A stretch of 64,000 nt of DNA from Shinella zoogloeoides (GCF_003574625.1 NZ_QNUJ01000015.1:52073-116072), one strand, 5' to 3'. Shown: positions 20,215 through 30,189, numbered from the stretch's first letter. Notes: generated by a model from the sequence alone, not told the origin. Made by a program: numbers and translations.

Positions 20215-22056
20215 TCAGTAGACGCGCGCCTTGGGCGCGATCTTCTGCGGATCGATCCCGTCGGCGATGAGGTCGGTGTGAACAGGGCGATAGTCGAGCT
20301 TCACCTCGCCCGCCTCGTTGACCCAGGCGAGTGTGTGCTTGCGCCAGTTGACGTCGTCGCGGCCGGCGAAGGGGCCGTCGACATAGTCCTCGCGGGCATG
20401 CGAGCCGCGGCTTTCCTTGCGGGCCTCGGCGCCGTAGACCGTCGTGATGGCGTTGGCCATCAGGTTTTCCAGCTCCAGTGTCTCGACGAGGTCGGAGTTC
20501 CAGATCATCGAGCGGTCGGTGACCTTGATGTCGGACATTTCCTTCCAGATTTCCGTCATGCGCTTGCAGCCGTTTTCAAGCGATTCCTGCGTACGGAACA
20601 CGGCGGCGTCTTCCTGCATGGTGCGCTGCATCTTGTCGCGCAGCACCGCCGTCGGCGTGCTACCGTTGGCGTTCCGGAGATGGTCGAAGCGATCCATGAT
20701 CCTGTCGCAGGCAGCGATGTCGAGCGCCGGGACCGCCTCGTTGCGGTCGATGACCTGGCCGGCGCGGATGGCGGCGGCACGGCCGAAGACCACGAGGTCG
20801 ATCAGCGAGTTGGAGCCGAGACGGTTGGCGCCGTGCACCGAGGCGCAGCCGGCTTCACCCACCGCCATCAGGCCGGGCGCAATGCGCTCGGGGTTCTGGC
20901 TGTCGGCGTTGAGCACCTCGCCCCAGTAGTTCGTCGGGATGCCGCCCATGTTGTAGTGGACGGTCGGCAGGACCGGGATCGGCTCGCGCGTCACGTCGAC
21001 GCCGGCGAAGATCTTCGCGCTCTCGGAAATGCCCGGCAGGCGCTCGTGCAGAACGGCCGGGTCGAGATGGTCGAGATGCAGGAAGATATGGTCCTTGTTC
21101 TTGCCGACGCCGCGGCCTTCGCGGATTTCCATCGTCATGCAGCGCGAGACGACGTCCCGCGAGGCAAGATCCTTGGCCGACGGCGCATAGCGCTCCATGA
21201 AGCGCTCACCCTCGGAATTGACGAGATAGCCGCCTTCGCCGCGTGCACCCTCGGTGATGAGGCAGCCCGCGCCGTAGATGCCGGTCGGGTGGAACTGGAC
21301 GAATTCCATGTCCTGCAGCGGCAGGCCGGCGCGCGCGATCATGCCGCCGCCGTCGCCCGTGCAGGTATGCGCCGAGGTGGCGGAGAAGTAGGCCCGGCCG
21401 TAGCCGCCGGTCGCCAGAACCACCATCTTGGCGGCGAAGCGGTGGATCGTGCCGTCATCGAGGTTCCAGGCGACGACACCGGTGCAGCGGCCGTCGGCCG
21501 ACATGATCAGGTCGAGCGCGAAATACTCGATGAAGAATTCCGCATTGTTGCGCAGCGACTGGCCGTAGAGCGTGTGCAGGATGGCGTGGCCGGTACGGTC
21601 GGCGGCGGCGCAGGTGCGCTGCACCGGCGGGCCTTCGCCGTAGTTCTGCATGTGGCCGCCGAACGGGCGCTGGTAGATCTTGCCTTCCGCGTTGCGCGAG
21701 AAGGGCACGCCGTAATGCTCCAGCTCATAGACCGCCTTCGGCGCTTCCATGGCGAGATACTGCATGGCGTCGACGTCGCCGAGCCAGTCGGAGCCCTTGA
21801 CGGTGTCGTAGAGGTGCCACTGCCAGCTGTCCGGCGTCATGTTCTGCAGCGAGGCGGCAATGCCGCCCTGCGCGGCGACGGTGTGCGAGCGCGTCGGGAA
21901 AACCTTGGTGATGCAGGCCGTCTTCAGGCCCTGCTCGGCCATGCCGAGCGTGGCGCGAAGGCCCGCGCCGCCGGCGCCGACGACGATCACGTCGAAGGAG
22001 TGGTCCACATAGGTATAGGCCTTGCCGTTGGCCGCCGGGGAGGAGATCGCTGCCAT
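20215..22056 (-). CDS. sdhA: Succinate dehydrogenase flavoprotein subunit
   Basis: 613 residues. Oxidises succinate to fumarate using covalently bound FAD. The FAD fold [14 protein letters not shown] is followed by the flavinylation segment [15 protein letters not shown] with its His. [22 protein letters not shown] and [18 protein letters not shown] are active-site stretches. Full length. It follows sdhD by 6 bp. Confidence 0.98.
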   Translation of the reverse strand: MAAISSPAANGKAYTYVDHSFDVIVVGAGGAGLRATLGMAEQGLKTACITKVFPTRSHTVAAQGGIAASLQNMTPDSWQWHLYDTVKGSDWLGDVDAMQYLAMEAPKAVYELEHYGVPFSRNAEGKIYQRPFGGHMQNYGEGPPVQRTCAAADRTGHAILHTLYGQSLRNNAEFFIEYFALDLIMSADGRCTGVVAWNLDDGTIHRFAAKMVVLATGGYGRAYFSATSAHTCTGDGGGMIARAGLPLQDMEFVQFHPTGIYGAGCLITEGARGEGGYLVNSEGERFMERYAPSAKDLASRDVVSRCMTMEIREGRGVGKNKDHIFLHLDHLDPAVLHERLPGISESAKIFAGVDVTREPIPVLPTVHYNMGGIPTNYWGEVLNADSQNPERIAPGLMAVGEAGCASVHGANRLGSNSLIDLVVFGRAAAIRAGQVIDRNEAVPALDIAACDRIMDRFDHLRNANGSTPTAVLRDKMQRTMQEDAAVFRTQESLENGCKRMTEIWKEMSDIKVTDRSMIWNSDLVETLELENLMANAITTVYGAEARKESRGSHAREDYVDGPFAGRDDVNWRKHTLAWVNEAGEVKLDYRPVHTDLIADGIDPQKIAPKARVY

Positions 22057-22062
22057 GATGGA

Positions 22063-22443
22063 TTATCCTGCGAAAGCGATTTTGAGGACGGCGAAGAGAC
22101 AGAGCCCGCCGACCAGGATCGCGAAGAAGGTGTTGAGCATGAGAAGGCCGATCTTCACGCCCTCCGCATGCACATAGTCCTCGATGATGACCTGCATGCC
22201 GAGCTTCATGTGAATGAGGCCGGAAATGACGACGAGGCCCATGAGGACGGCGACGATCGGATGCGATAGCGCTGCCGTCACTTCCGCGTAGGACGCGCCG
22301 TTATAGCAGATCAGGAAGCCGACGAAGAACAGCATCAGCGGAACGTTGGCGACGGCCGTCAGGCGCTGGCGCCAGAAATGCTCCGTGCCGTCCTTTGCCG
22401 AGCCGAGGCCGCGAACCTTGCCGAGGGGCGTGCGCATGTCCAT
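22063..22443 (-). CDS. sdhD: Succinate dehydrogenase membrane anchor subunit
   Basis: 126 residues with three hydrophobic helices and the haem/quinone-side motif [15 protein letters not shown] (about 86-100). The N-terminal [28 protein letters not shown] region is typical of rhizobial SdhD. Lies 10 bp after sdhC and 6 bp before sdhA. Confidence 0.95.
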   Translation of the reverse strand: MDMRTPLGKVRGLGSAKDGTEHFWRQRLTAVANVPLMLFFVGFLICYNGASYAEVTAALSHPIVAVLMGLVVISGLIHMKLGMQVIIEDYVHAEGVKIGLLMLNTFFAILVGGLCLFAVLKIAFAG

Positions 22444-22453
22444 GGGTGTCTCC

Positions 22454-22846
22454 TCAGCGGGCCAGGGTGCCGACGATCCAGATCAGCACCGTCAGGGCGA
22501 CGGAGACGACCGGGGTCAGAAGGGCGAGCCGGGTGGAAAAGTGCTTCTCGTAGCCGCGGCCCATGTCCCACATGAAATGGCGCAGGCCGCCAAGCATGTG
22601 ATGCATCAAGGCCCAGGTGTAACCGAAGAGGACGAGGCGGCCGATCCAGGTGCCGAAGAACCAGCTCACCCAGTCGAAATAGGCTTCGCCCGTCGCCGCC
22701 GCGATCAGCCACCAGGCAACGAGGACAGTGCCGAAATAGAGCGCCGCGCCGGTAACGCGGTGCACGATGGACATGACCATCGTCGGGATCGGCTTGTAGA
22801 CTTGGAGATGCGGCGAGAGCGGCCGGCTTCGAGTGACATTCGCCAT
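22454..22846 (-). CDS. sdhC: Succinate dehydrogenase cytochrome b556 subunit
   Basis: 130 residues, three membrane helices. [11 protein letters not shown] (about 8-18) and [11 protein letters not shown] are the SdhC signature, and [13 protein letters not shown] carries the haem-ligand histidine. First gene of the sdhCDAB operon. The promoter should lie in the 299-bp gap upstream. Confidence 0.96.
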   Translation of the reverse strand: MANVTRSRPLSPHLQVYKPIPTMVMSIVHRVTGAALYFGTVLVAWWLIAAATGEAYFDWVSWFFGTWIGRLVLFGYTWALMHHMLGGLRHFMWDMGRGYEKHFSTRLALLTPVVSVALTVLIWIVGTLAR

Positions 22847-22909
22847 CTGAACCTCACGGAACCCCGGAGAGCCAAAATCTGGACAAATTTTCTCCGGAAT
22901 TGCAGTATG

Positions 22910-22919
22910 TTGTGCACAA
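22910..22919. promoter_or_regulatory. Palindrome TTGTGCACAA upstream of sdhC
   Basis: Perfect 10-bp palindrome about 65 bp upstream of the sdhC start, flanked on both sides by TGCAGT (22901-22906 and 22920-22925). It does not match FNR, Irr or RirA consensus sites. A role as an operator is inference. Confidence 0.35.
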
Positions 22920-23106
22920 TGCAGTGATTGCGACGTTTAATCACCGGAAGGCGGAACCACAAGCCTTCTTGCAGTGCAAAATGAATTTAATCGATTAGAC
23001 GCCGGCATGCATCCGCGCGCTCGTTCACCGGCCGCGCCCGTTAACCAAGAGCGCGGAAAACCCTGCGCGATCCGTGACTTTCGCCGGTTCCTGCCCCATC
23101 TTGCGG

Positions 23107-23121
23107 TTAACGATTTGTTAA
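23107..23121. promoter_or_regulatory. CtrA-like box TTAA-N7-TTAA
   Basis: TTAACGATTTGTTAA matches the alphaproteobacterial CtrA consensus spacing (TTAA-N7-TTAA). It lies 24 bp upstream of the secreted-protein ATG at 23146. Such short AT motifs are rare in this GC-rich background, but a chance match is possible. Confidence 0.4.
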
Positions 23122-23145
23122 GCGTAACCCGGAAGGCAGGACAGA

Positions 23146-23589
23146 ATGACTCTGTTATCAGCGCTCCGTGCGACCAAAGTCTTAGGGCTGGCGGTCGTGC
23201 TTGTCGCCGGCGGCATGACGGCCGCCGAAGCCGGGGACGGGTGGCATCCCCGTCACCACAATGGTCATCATGGCCGCTACCACCAGCTGCCGAGGATGGA
23301 CCGGAACGCCGTCCACGACGGCCACCGCCTCGGCACCGAGCTACGCTACGGCCGCGCCGGCCGCCCGCTTCTGCGGCGCGAGGACAATTTCTACGGCGGG
23401 GCGGTAACGGCCTATCGCGAGCGCGGCAACGGCATCTATCTCTATGTCGACGGCGACGACGGCCCGATCGGCTGGTACGACCGGCCGGCAAGGCGCCACA
23501 GGAGCGGTCCGAAGGTCATCACCGTGCGGCCGGGCCAGAACGGTTGCGCATGGCAGGCCGGCGTCTGCGTCATCCGGCCGGGTTATTGA
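23146..23589 (+). CDS. Small secreted His-rich protein, unknown function
   Basis: 147 residues with a signal peptide (about 1-29, ending AAEAGD) and a His/Arg-rich start of the mature chain (HPRHHNGHHGRYHQ) that could bind metal. The remainder has a repeat-free 'GNGIYLYVDGDDGPIGWYD' core and two cysteines near the C-terminus (CAWQAGVC) that could pair. No known domain recognised. GGAAGGCAGGACAGA precedes the ATG. Convergent with the methyltransferase gene, overlapping it by 7 bp. Confidence 0.75.
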   Translation: MTLLSALRATKVLGLAVVLVAGGMTAAEAGDGWHPRHHNGHHGRYHQLPRMDRNAVHDGHRLGTELRYGRAGRPLLRREDNFYGGAVTAYRERGNGIYLYVDGDDGPIGWYDRPARRHRSGPKVITVRPGQNGCAWQAGVCVIRPGY

Positions 23590-24233
23590 GCCCGGAAGCG
23601 CCAGACCGTCGTCTTCTTGACCTCGCTGTCCTCCAGCGCCCGCGTCACCGGCACCGTATAGGTGGCAAGCGCCTCCATGCGCTCGCGCGGGCAATAGGCG
23701 CGACCGGGATCGCCGACCAGCACGCTCGCCCCGCGCGCCGCCAGCGCTGAAAGCCACGGGATCAGCAGACCGGCAAAACCGCGGTCGTAGAAGACGTCGC
23801 CGGCAAGGACGACGTCCCAGCCGCCGTCCCGCCCGATAAGATCGTCGGACGTATGGTCGAGCGTCACGCCGTTGAGGCCGGCATTGAGGCGGATCGCCGT
23901 TTCGCTCCAGGGATCGATATCCGCCGCCAGCACCTTCGAAGCACCCGACATGCGCGCGGCAATGCCGACAAGGCCGGAGCCGCTGGCGAAATCCAGCACC
24001 GTCTTTCCGGCCACCAGCGCCGGATGATCGAGCACATGGCGGGCAAGGCCCTGCCCGCCCGCCCAGGCGAAGGCCCAGAAGGGCGGTGGCAGGCCGATCG
24101 CTTCCAGCTCCTCCTCCGTCTTCAGCCAGAGATCGTGCGCCTCGGTGGCGAGCCTCAGCTTCACCTCCGGCACATGTGGCGGCGACAGCACGTCCGTATT
24201 GCCGCGGATGAAGACTTCGGGGTCCGTCTTCAC
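23583..24233 (-). CDS. ETF-beta lysine methyltransferase-like protein
   Basis: 216-residue class I SAM-dependent methyltransferase. Motif I is VLDFASGSGLVGIAA (about 79-93), ADIDP is the acidic loop, and the post-II motif is GDVFYDRGF, the D-x-x-Y type of the METTL16-family lysine methyltransferases. The region 'PPFWAFAWAGGQGLARHVLDHP' is very close to the bacterial and mitochondrial enzymes that methylate lysines of electron transfer flavoprotein beta. Older annotations call these ribosomal L11 methyltransferases. Last gene of the tsaD-gpsA-YciI-EVE series. The substrate is inferred from similarity. Confidence 0.82.
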   Translation of the reverse strand: MKTDPEVFIRGNTDVLSPPHVPEVKLRLATEAHDLWLKTEEELEAIGLPPPFWAFAWAGGQGLARHVLDHPALVAGKTVLDFASGSGLVGIAARMSGASKVLAADIDPWSETAIRLNAGLNGVTLDHTSDDLIGRDGGWDVVLAGDVFYDRGFAGLLIPWLSALAARGASVLVGDPGRAYCPRERMEALATYTVPVTRALEDSEVKKTTVWRFRAQ

Positions 24234-24276
24234 GAAAGCATCGCTCCGGAGAAGGCGGCACGCAAAGCGGAAGCCA

Positions 24277-24708
24277 TCAGCGCGGCGGGTTGTCGAGGCC
24301 GCCCATGCGGCAGACCTCGATCCACTCCTCCTCCGTCACCGGCTGCACCGAAAGGCGCATGGAGGTGACGAGCGACATGTTGGCGAGCTTCGGATTGGCC
24401 TTGATGTCCTTGAGGGTCACGGGCTTCGGCATGTCGCGCACGGCGCGGATGTCGACGCACTCCCAGCGCGGATCCTCGCCGGCGGTCGAATCGGGATGCA
24501 CCAGGGCGCAGACTTCCGTGATGCCGACGACTTCGAGCCCCTCGTTGGAGTGATAGAAGAAGCCCTTGTCGCCGATCTTCATGGCCCGCATGTTGTTGCG
24601 TGCCTGGTAGTTGCGCACGCCGTCCCATTCCTCGCCGGCCTCGCCCTTCGACTTGAGCTTTTCCCAGGAGAACTTGAAGGGTTCGGACTTGTAGAGCCAG
24701 TATGCCAT
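24277..24708 (-). CDS. EVE domain protein
   Basis: 143 residues, one EVE (PUA-like) domain: YWLYKSEPFKFSWEKL at the start, 'WDGVRNYQARNNMRAMKIGDKGFFYHSN' in the middle, and 'LVTSMRLSVQPVTEEEW'. EVE proteins bind modified bases in DNA or RNA (thymocyte nuclear protein 1 is a relative). No restriction-type partner domain is fused, and the location in a housekeeping cluster argues for an RNA-related role. It lies 6 bp after the YciI gene. Confidence 0.92.
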   Translation of the reverse strand: MAYWLYKSEPFKFSWEKLKSKGEAGEEWDGVRNYQARNNMRAMKIGDKGFFYHSNEGLEVVGITEVCALVHPDSTAGEDPRWECVDIRAVRDMPKPVTLKDIKANPKLANMSLVTSMRLSVQPVTEEEWIEVCRMGGLDNPPR

Positions 24709-24714
24709 CGGGTC

Positions 24715-25008
24715 TTACGCCTCCGGATTGTTGAAGACCCAGTTCCAGGCCTTCACCTCGACCTCGGCGAAGAGACCGGCCTTGGCATAGGGATCGTCGG
24801 CCGCGATCCGCCGCGCCTCCTCGATGGTCTCGGCCTTCACCACGACGAGGCTGCCGGTCGGCTTGCCGTCATCGCCGAGGAAGGGGCCGGCGAAACCGAG
24901 CTTGCCGTCCGCATTGAGCGCGTTGAGATAGGCGAGATGTTCGGGGCGCGTGTCGAGACGCACCTGGAGCGAACCGGGCTTGTCCTTGCAGAGAAATGCG
25001 AAATGCAT
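24715..25008 (-). CDS. YciI family protein
   Basis: 97-residue YciI-like protein (ferredoxin-like alpha/beta fold). The His-Asp pair common in this family is visible as RPEHLAYLNAL and 'ADDPYAKAGLFAEVEVKAWNW'. 'GKLGFAGPFLGDDGKPTGSLVVVKAETIEEA' is the conserved centre. The biochemical function of the family is mostly unknown. It follows gpsA by 15 bp. Confidence 0.9.
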   Translation of the reverse strand: MHFAFLCKDKPGSLQVRLDTRPEHLAYLNALNADGKLGFAGPFLGDDGKPTGSLVVVKAETIEEARRIAADDPYAKAGLFAEVEVKAWNWVFNNPEA

Positions 25009-25023
25009 GCGGCTGTCCCTTCC

Positions 25024-26010
25024 TTATTCCTGGGTGATGGGGCGCGTCATGAGCTGCCCGATGGCGGTCTTCACGTCGAGCGTGCCGTCGACGATGCGGG
25101 CGACGGCGTCGGTGATCGGCATGTCGATGCCCTTTTCGGCGGCGACGACAGAGGCGACCGAGGCGGCGAAGGCGCCTTCCACCAGATCGCCGGACCAGCC
25201 GGCGGCATTGCCGTGCCGGCCGAGCGCGATACCGAAGCGCAGGTTCCGCGACTGGTGGCTGGTGCCGGTGAGGACGAGGTCGCCGAGGCCTGAAAGCCCC
25301 GTCACCGTGATGCCCTCCCCGCCATGCGCCTCGACGAAGCGCGACAGCTCCGCAAGCCCGCGCGAAATGAGTGCCGCGCGGGCGGAATCGCCAAGCTCGG
25401 CGCCCTCGATGATGCCGCAGGCAATCGCCAGCACATTCTTGAGCGCACCGCCGAGCTGCACACCGATGCGATCCGTCGAGGGATAGAGCCGGAAGGTCGG
25501 CCCGGACAGCGCCTGCGCCAGCGCGGCGCCGATCTCCGCCGTGCGCGCGGCGATCACCATCGCCGTCGGCAGGCCTTTCGCGATATCCGCGGCGAAGCCG
25601 GGGCCGGAGAGCACCGCGATCTCGCGGCCGGGCAATTCCTCTTCCAGCACCTCGGTCAGGAGCCGGCCGGTGCCCTTCTCCATGCCCTTGGCGCAGATGA
25701 CGACGGCCGTGCCCGGCGCAAGAAGCGGCGCAAGCGACCGCGCCGCCGCGCGCTGCGCCTGCGAGGGCATGGCGAAGAGCACGATGCCTGCGCCGCGCAT
25801 GGCTTCCGCATCGGCGCTATAGGCCAGCGCCGCCGGCAGCTCGATGCCCGGCAGCGCCTTTTCATTGCGGCGGGTGGCCTGCATGGCCTCGATGGAAACC
25901 GCGTCGCGGCCGATCAGCGTGACGTCGCCGCCGCTGGCGGCCGCCACACTTGCCAGCGCCGTGCCGAAGGCGCCCGCGCCGACCACGGCAATCTTGCGGC
26001 TGATGCTCAT
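25024..26010 (-). CDS. gpsA: Glycerol-3-phosphate dehydrogenase (NAD(P)+)
   Basis: 328 residues. Makes sn-glycerol 3-phosphate for phospholipid synthesis. N-terminal [10 protein letters not shown] (about 11-20) binds NAD(P); [25 protein letters not shown], and [13 protein letters not shown] with the catalytic Lys are all present. ATG 26010 was chosen for the canonical N-terminus and because it overlaps the tsaD stop codon (ATGA), a sign of coupling. Confidence 0.96.
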   Translation of the reverse strand: MSISRKIAVVGAGAFGTALASVAAASGGDVTLIGRDAVSIEAMQATRRNEKALPGIELPAALAYSADAEAMRGAGIVLFAMPSQAQRAAARSLAPLLAPGTAVVICAKGMEKGTGRLLTEVLEEELPGREIAVLSGPGFAADIAKGLPTAMVIAARTAEIGAALAQALSGPTFRLYPSTDRIGVQLGGALKNVLAIACGIIEGAELGDSARAALISRGLAELSRFVEAHGGEGITVTGLSGLGDLVLTGTSHQSRNLRFGIALGRHGNAAGWSGDLVEGAFAASVASVVAAEKGIDMPITDAVARIVDGTLDVKTAIGQLMTRPITQE

Positions 26011-27101
26011 GCCTTGGCTCCCCGCTTGCCTGATCCGAGAACCGTCGCCGCATCGCGGTCGAGCGGCCAGCGCGAGCGCGGCGCGACGGCAAGGTCGTCC
26101 GGCGCAAAGCCGGCCGCCATGCGCTCCAGCCCGGCCCAGGCGATCATCGAGGCATTGTCGGTGCAGAGCGCCAGCGGCGGCGCGATGAAGCGGAACCTGT
26201 TCTTGTCGCAGAGCGCCTGCAGCGTCGCGCGCAGCTCCGCATTCGCCGCCACGCCGCCGGCAACGACGAGCGCCGGCGTTTCGGCATCGGGATAAAGCGT
26301 GCGGAACCGCTCCAGTCCGCGGCCGATACGGTCCTTCAGGGTGCGCGAGACGGCGCGCTGGAAGGAGGCGCAGATATCGGCGATATCCTGGTCCGTCACC
26401 GGCTCGATGGACTGCGCCGCCTGCCGCACCGCCGTCTTGAGGCCGGAGAAGGAGAAATCGAGCCGCGCCTCGCCGACGAGCGGGCGCGGGAAGGTGAAAC
26501 GCTCGGGATTGCCGGTCTTCGCCATGCGCTCCACCGCCGGCCCGCCGGGATAGGGCAGGCCGAGGAGCTTGGCCGTCTTGTCGAAGGCTTCGCCGAGCGC
26601 GTCGTCGATGGTCGTGCCCCAGCGCTCGTAATCGTCGACGCCGCGCACCAGCACGAGCTGGGTATGGCCGCCGGAAACGAGCAGCATGAGATAGGGGAAG
26701 GAAAGCCCGTCCGTCAGCCGCGCCGTCAGCGCATGGCCTTCCAGATGGTTGACCGCATAGAGCGGCTTGCCGGTCGCCCGCGCGATCGCCTTGCCGGTCA
26801 TCAGCCCGACGATCAGCCCGCCGATCAGCCCCGGCCCGCTCGTCGCGGCGATGGCGTCGACATCGTCGAGGGAACGGCCGGCGCGCAGCAGCGCCTCGGA
26901 AATCAGGCTGTCCAGCGCCTCGACATGGGCGCGCGCCGCGATCTCCGGCACCACGCCGCCATAGGCGCTGTGCTCTTCGAGCTGGCTCAGCACGACCTCG
27001 CCGAGGATCTCGCCCCGCCCGTCGGCATCGCGCGCGACGACGGACGCGGCGGTCTCGTCGCAGCTCGTTTCGATGCCGAGAATGGTCAGGTGGGGCGACA
27101 T
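26007..27101 (-). CDS. tsaD: tRNA N6-threonylcarbamoyladenosine transferase TsaD
   Basis: 364 residues. Transfers the threonylcarbamoyl group to A37 of ANN-decoding tRNAs, in complex with TsaB and TsaE. ASKHA fold: [16 protein letters not shown] at the N-terminus, the metal-binding [12 protein letters not shown] (His-x3-His), VSGGHTQL, and '[10 protein letters not shown]'. Full length. First gene of its minus-strand operon; divergent from hemC across a 73-bp gap. Confidence 0.97.
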   Translation of the reverse strand: MSPHLTILGIETSCDETAASVVARDADGRGEILGEVVLSQLEEHSAYGGVVPEIAARAHVEALDSLISEALLRAGRSLDDVDAIAATSGPGLIGGLIVGLMTGKAIARATGKPLYAVNHLEGHALTARLTDGLSFPYLMLLVSGGHTQLVLVRGVDDYERWGTTIDDALGEAFDKTAKLLGLPYPGGPAVERMAKTGNPERFTFPRPLVGEARLDFSFSGLKTAVRQAAQSIEPVTDQDIADICASFQRAVSRTLKDRIGRGLERFRTLYPDAETPALVVAGGVAANAELRATLQALCDKNRFRFIAPPLALCTDNASMIAWAGLERMAAGFAPDDLAVAPRSRWPLDRDAATVLGSGKRGAKA

Positions 27102-27174
27102 GAAGCACTAGGATCGATTGCGGGCGGCTCTAAAGCCGGTTACGAGACATCCCGGTAACAATGGATCAAGGCGG

Positions 27175-28104
27175 ATGCAAACAAAACCTTTCAGGATCGG
27201 CACCCGTGGCAGCCCGCTGGCGCTCGCCCAGGCCTACGAGACCCGTTCGCGCCTGATGGCGGCGCACGGCCTGCCGGAGGCGATGTTCGAGATCGTCGTG
27301 CTCTCGACCACCGGCGACCGCATCACCGACCGCTCGCTGGCGCTGATCGGCGGCAAGGGCCTGTTCACCGAGGAGATCGAGGCGCAGCTTTCCTCCGGCG
27401 AACTGGACCTTGCCGTGCACTCCTCCAAGGACATGCCGACGAAGCTGCCGGAGGGCCTGCATCTTTCCGCCTTCCTGCCGCGCGAAGATATCCGCGACGC
27501 CTTCATCGGCCGCGCGGCAAAGCGCCTCCTCGACCTGCCGCAGGGCGCGACCGTCGGCTCGGCCTCGCTGCGCCGCCAGGCGCTCATTCGCCGCCTTCGG
27601 CCGGACCTCAATGTCATCGTCTTCCGCGGCCAGGTGGATACCCGCCTCGGCAAGCTCGCCGAAGGAAAGGCCGATGCGACGCTGCTCGCCTATGCCGGCC
27701 TGAAGCGCCTCGGCAAGCTCGACGTGCCGACGGAGATCCTCGATCCCCTCACCTTCCCGCCGGCCCCGGCGCAGGGCGCGATCTGCGTCGAGAGCCGCAT
27801 CGGCGACGACCGGGTGAACGGCCTGCTGTCCGCCATCGACGACCGCCCGACCCATGCGGCCGTCGCCTGCGAGCGCGGCTTCCTCGCAACGCTCGACGGC
27901 TCCTGTCGCACGCCCATCGCCGGCTATGCCACCGTCGAGGGCGATCACCTGCGCTTCCGCGGCACGATCCTGACACCGGACGGCAGCCGCTTCCACGAGA
28001 TCGAGACGAGCGGCCCGGCCGCCGATGCCGCCGCCCTCGGCGAAAAGGCGGGCGAGGATATCCGCGCCATGGCGGGAGCGGACTTCTTCGAAAGCTGGAC
28101 CTGA
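27175..28104 (+). CDS. hemC: Porphobilinogen deaminase
   Basis: 309 residues. Polymerises four porphobilinogens to hydroxymethylbilane. [14 protein letters not shown] at the N-terminus, the catalytic Asp86 in HSSKDMPT, the arginine-rich GSASLRRQA, and the dipyrromethane cofactor Cys244 in [14 protein letters not shown] 27175 gives the family N-terminus, with AAGGCGG directly upstream. hemD follows after 2 bp. Confidence 0.97.
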   Translation: MQTKPFRIGTRGSPLALAQAYETRSRLMAAHGLPEAMFEIVVLSTTGDRITDRSLALIGGKGLFTEEIEAQLSSGELDLAVHSSKDMPTKLPEGLHLSAFLPREDIRDAFIGRAAKRLLDLPQGATVGSASLRRQALIRRLRPDLNVIVFRGQVDTRLGKLAEGKADATLLAYAGLKRLGKLDVPTEILDPLTFPPAPAQGAICVESRIGDDRVNGLLSAIDDRPTHAAVACERGFLATLDGSCRTPIAGYATVEGDHLRFRGTILTPDGSRFHEIETSGPAADAAALGEKAGEDIRAMAGADFFESWT

Positions 28105-28106
28105 CC

Positions 28107-28832
28107 ATGCGCGTCCTCGTCCTGCGCCCCGAGCCCGCGGCGGCCCGCACCGCCGACCGGCTCGCGGCGCTCGGACACGAGGCCGTGCGCCTGCCGCTCT
28201 CGAAGGCCGAGCATGCCGTCGATGCCGTGAAGGCCGCCCTGGCCGAACCCCATGGAGCCATCGCCGTCACCAGCGCGGAAATGGCCCGCCTCTTCGAAGG
28301 GCTCGGCGGCGCCCCTGCCGCGCACCGGGACACCATCGTCTTCGCCGTCGGGGAAGCGACCGCAAAGGCCATGCGCCGGAACGGCTTCACCGATGTCATC
28401 AGCGCAGGTGGTGATGGCGAAAGCCTTGCCGAAGTGATCGCGGCCCATGTCCGCCCGAAGGGGCCGCTGCCGCATCCCCTCCTCTATCTCGCCGGCAATC
28501 CGCGCGGCCCGGGTTTCGCGGCCCGGCTGGCGGCGGCCGGCATTCCGTTCCGCACCGTTGAAGGCTACCGCATGGTGCCGCTCGCCCCCACCCGCGAGGC
28601 GGTGGAGGCCGCCCTGCTGCATCCGGTGCCCGACGCCGTGCTGCTCTATTCGCGGGAGAGCGCCTGCGCCTTCTTCGCCCTTGCCCCCCTTGCCGAAGCG
28701 CCGGACCGCTTTGCCGCCCTCCGCCTCCTCTGCATGAGCGCCAATGTCGCGGCGGCGGTGCCGCAAGGCTTTCCGGCCCGCGTCGCCGTCGCCCGGGCGC
28801 CGAGCGAGGAAAGCCTTCTCGCGCTGCTCTAA
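28107..28832 (+). CDS. hemD: Uroporphyrinogen-III synthase
   Basis: 241 residues. Cyclises hydroxymethylbilane to uroporphyrinogen III. The family is poorly conserved; visible features are the N-terminal VLVLRPEPAAARTADRLAALGHEA, VFAVGEATAKAMR near the middle, and the C-terminal 'YSRESACAFFAL' and 'CMSANVAAAVP' segments. Assignment rests on these plus the position 2 bp after hemC. Confidence 0.92.
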   Translation: MRVLVLRPEPAAARTADRLAALGHEAVRLPLSKAEHAVDAVKAALAEPHGAIAVTSAEMARLFEGLGGAPAAHRDTIVFAVGEATAKAMRRNGFTDVISAGGDGESLAEVIAAHVRPKGPLPHPLLYLAGNPRGPGFAARLAAAGIPFRTVEGYRMVPLAPTREAVEAALLHPVPDAVLLYSRESACAFFALAPLAEAPDRFAALRLLCMSANVAAAVPQGFPARVAVARAPSEESLLALL

Positions 28833-28929
28833 ATGCAGGCACCGGCGGTGAAATTGCCGCAAGGGTCTTTCCCTCCCTGCCATCCCTGTCTACCTTGAGT
28901 GCAATGCACATGAATGCGAGGAGGCCGCC

Positions 28930-30177
28930 ATGGAACCGGAAACCCCGTCCCGTCGTAAGAAGGCCGGCGACGAGCCCGTGACGATCGATCTCGAAGCCGC
29001 TCCCGCCGCCGTCGACAACGAGGCGCCCGCCGCCGAGGAGACGGCCGAAACCGAGGCATCCGTGCCGGAAAACGCCGAAACCGCGGATGCCGAAACTGTC
29101 ACGGCCACCGCCGATCCCGTCGAGGACAGGGCGGAGCCGATCGAGCCCGCCCGCGCCACCTATGAGGAACCCGCTCGCGCCGAAACGCCGCCACCCCGCC
29201 AGCGCGGCAATGCCGGCCCGCTTGCCGCCGGCATCCTCGGCGGCCTGATCGCCCTCATCGGCGCCGGTAGCCTGCAATATGGCGGCTACCTGCCGTCGCT
29301 CGGCCCGGAAAGGCCCGGCGACAACGGCGCCGTCGCCTCGCTTTCCAACGAGGTCGAGGCGCTGAAGGCGCGGCTTGCCGAAAGCACCGCCGCAAGCCCC
29401 GGCGATCTCCAGCCGCTGGAGACCCGCCTCGCCGCCCTCGAAAAATCGGCCGGCGCGACCGACGTCACGCCCGGCGCAGATCCGGAAGCCGTGGGCAAGC
29501 TGGAAGGCGATGTTAGCCGGCTCACGACCGAGCTCGCCACTCTCCGCGAGGCAGTCACCCGCACGACGGAGGCGGTCAGCACCACCGAGACCCAGCTGAC
29601 GGAGCGCATCGCCGCCGCCGAGCAGAAGATCGACGAGCCGCGCAGCGACGTCGCCATGGCGCGCGCCGTCGCGGCAAGCGCACTGAAGACCGCCATCGAC
29701 CGTGGTGGCCCCTACCTTGCCGAGCTGGAGGCCTTCGCCAGCGTCGCGCCGGACGATCCGTCCATCGCGGGCCTGCGCGAACATGCGGCCGTCGGCGTGC
29801 CCTCGCGCGCCGATCTCGTGCGCGACTTCCAGCCGACGGCGGACGCCATCCTCGATGCCGTGCACCAGCCGGAAGGCGACCAGGGCATCTTCAACCGCCT
29901 GATGTCGAGCGCCGCCTCGGCGATCCGCGTGCGCCCGGTCGGCAGCATCGAGGGCGACACGCCCGAGGCGGTCGTCGCCCGCATCGAGAACAAGCTGCAG
30001 AACGGCGACTTCAAGGGCGCCGCGATCGAATGGCAGACCCTGCCGGAGCCGGGCAAGGCAGCGGCGGCGGACTACAAGCGCAAGCTGGATGCACGCGTCG
30101 GCGTCGAGGACCTGATCGGCGCCGCCGTTTCCGGCGCCCTCAACGGCCAGACCACCGCCACCGGCAACCAGGGCTGA
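28930..30177 (+). CDS. Alphaproteobacterial Mic60/mitofilin homologue
   Basis: 415 residues: an acidic, Ala/Glu/Pro-rich cytoplasmic N-terminus (1-90), one transmembrane helix (about 95-120, PLAAGILGGLIALIGAGSLQ), a coiled-coil region (about 130-245, heptad-like LSNEVEALKARLAE and later TETQLTERIAAAEQKI), and a C-terminal mitofilin signature (about 280-400). This architecture matches bacterial Mic60, related to the mitochondrial cristae-junction protein and able to bend membranes. Placement between hemD and hemY is the usual alphaproteobacterial context. The start ATG 28930 follows GAGGCCGCC. Confidence 0.88.
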   Translation: MEPETPSRRKKAGDEPVTIDLEAAPAAVDNEAPAAEETAETEASVPENAETADAETVTATADPVEDRAEPIEPARATYEEPARAETPPPRQRGNAGPLAAGILGGLIALIGAGSLQYGGYLPSLGPERPGDNGAVASLSNEVEALKARLAESTAASPGDLQPLETRLAALEKSAGATDVTPGADPEAVGKLEGDVSRLTTELATLREAVTRTTEAVSTTETQLTERIAAAEQKIDEPRSDVAMARAVAASALKTAIDRGGPYLAELEAFASVAPDDPSIAGLREHAAVGVPSRADLVRDFQPTADAILDAVHQPEGDQGIFNRLMSSAASAIRVRPVGSIEGDTPEAVVARIENKLQNGDFKGAAIEWQTLPEPGKAAAADYKRKLDARVGVEDLIGAAVSGALNGQTTATGNQG

Positions 30178-30189
30178 GGAGAAGGCTTC

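Noticed and set aside
24277..24708. EVE domain as part of a restriction or defence system
   Set aside because: It is a single-domain protein in a conserved housekeeping cluster, with no nuclease or McrB-like partner nearby.
25024..27108. Apparent fusion of gpsA with an upstream domain
   Set aside because: The upstream part is an alternate frame of tsaD; gpsA has a normal start at 26010.
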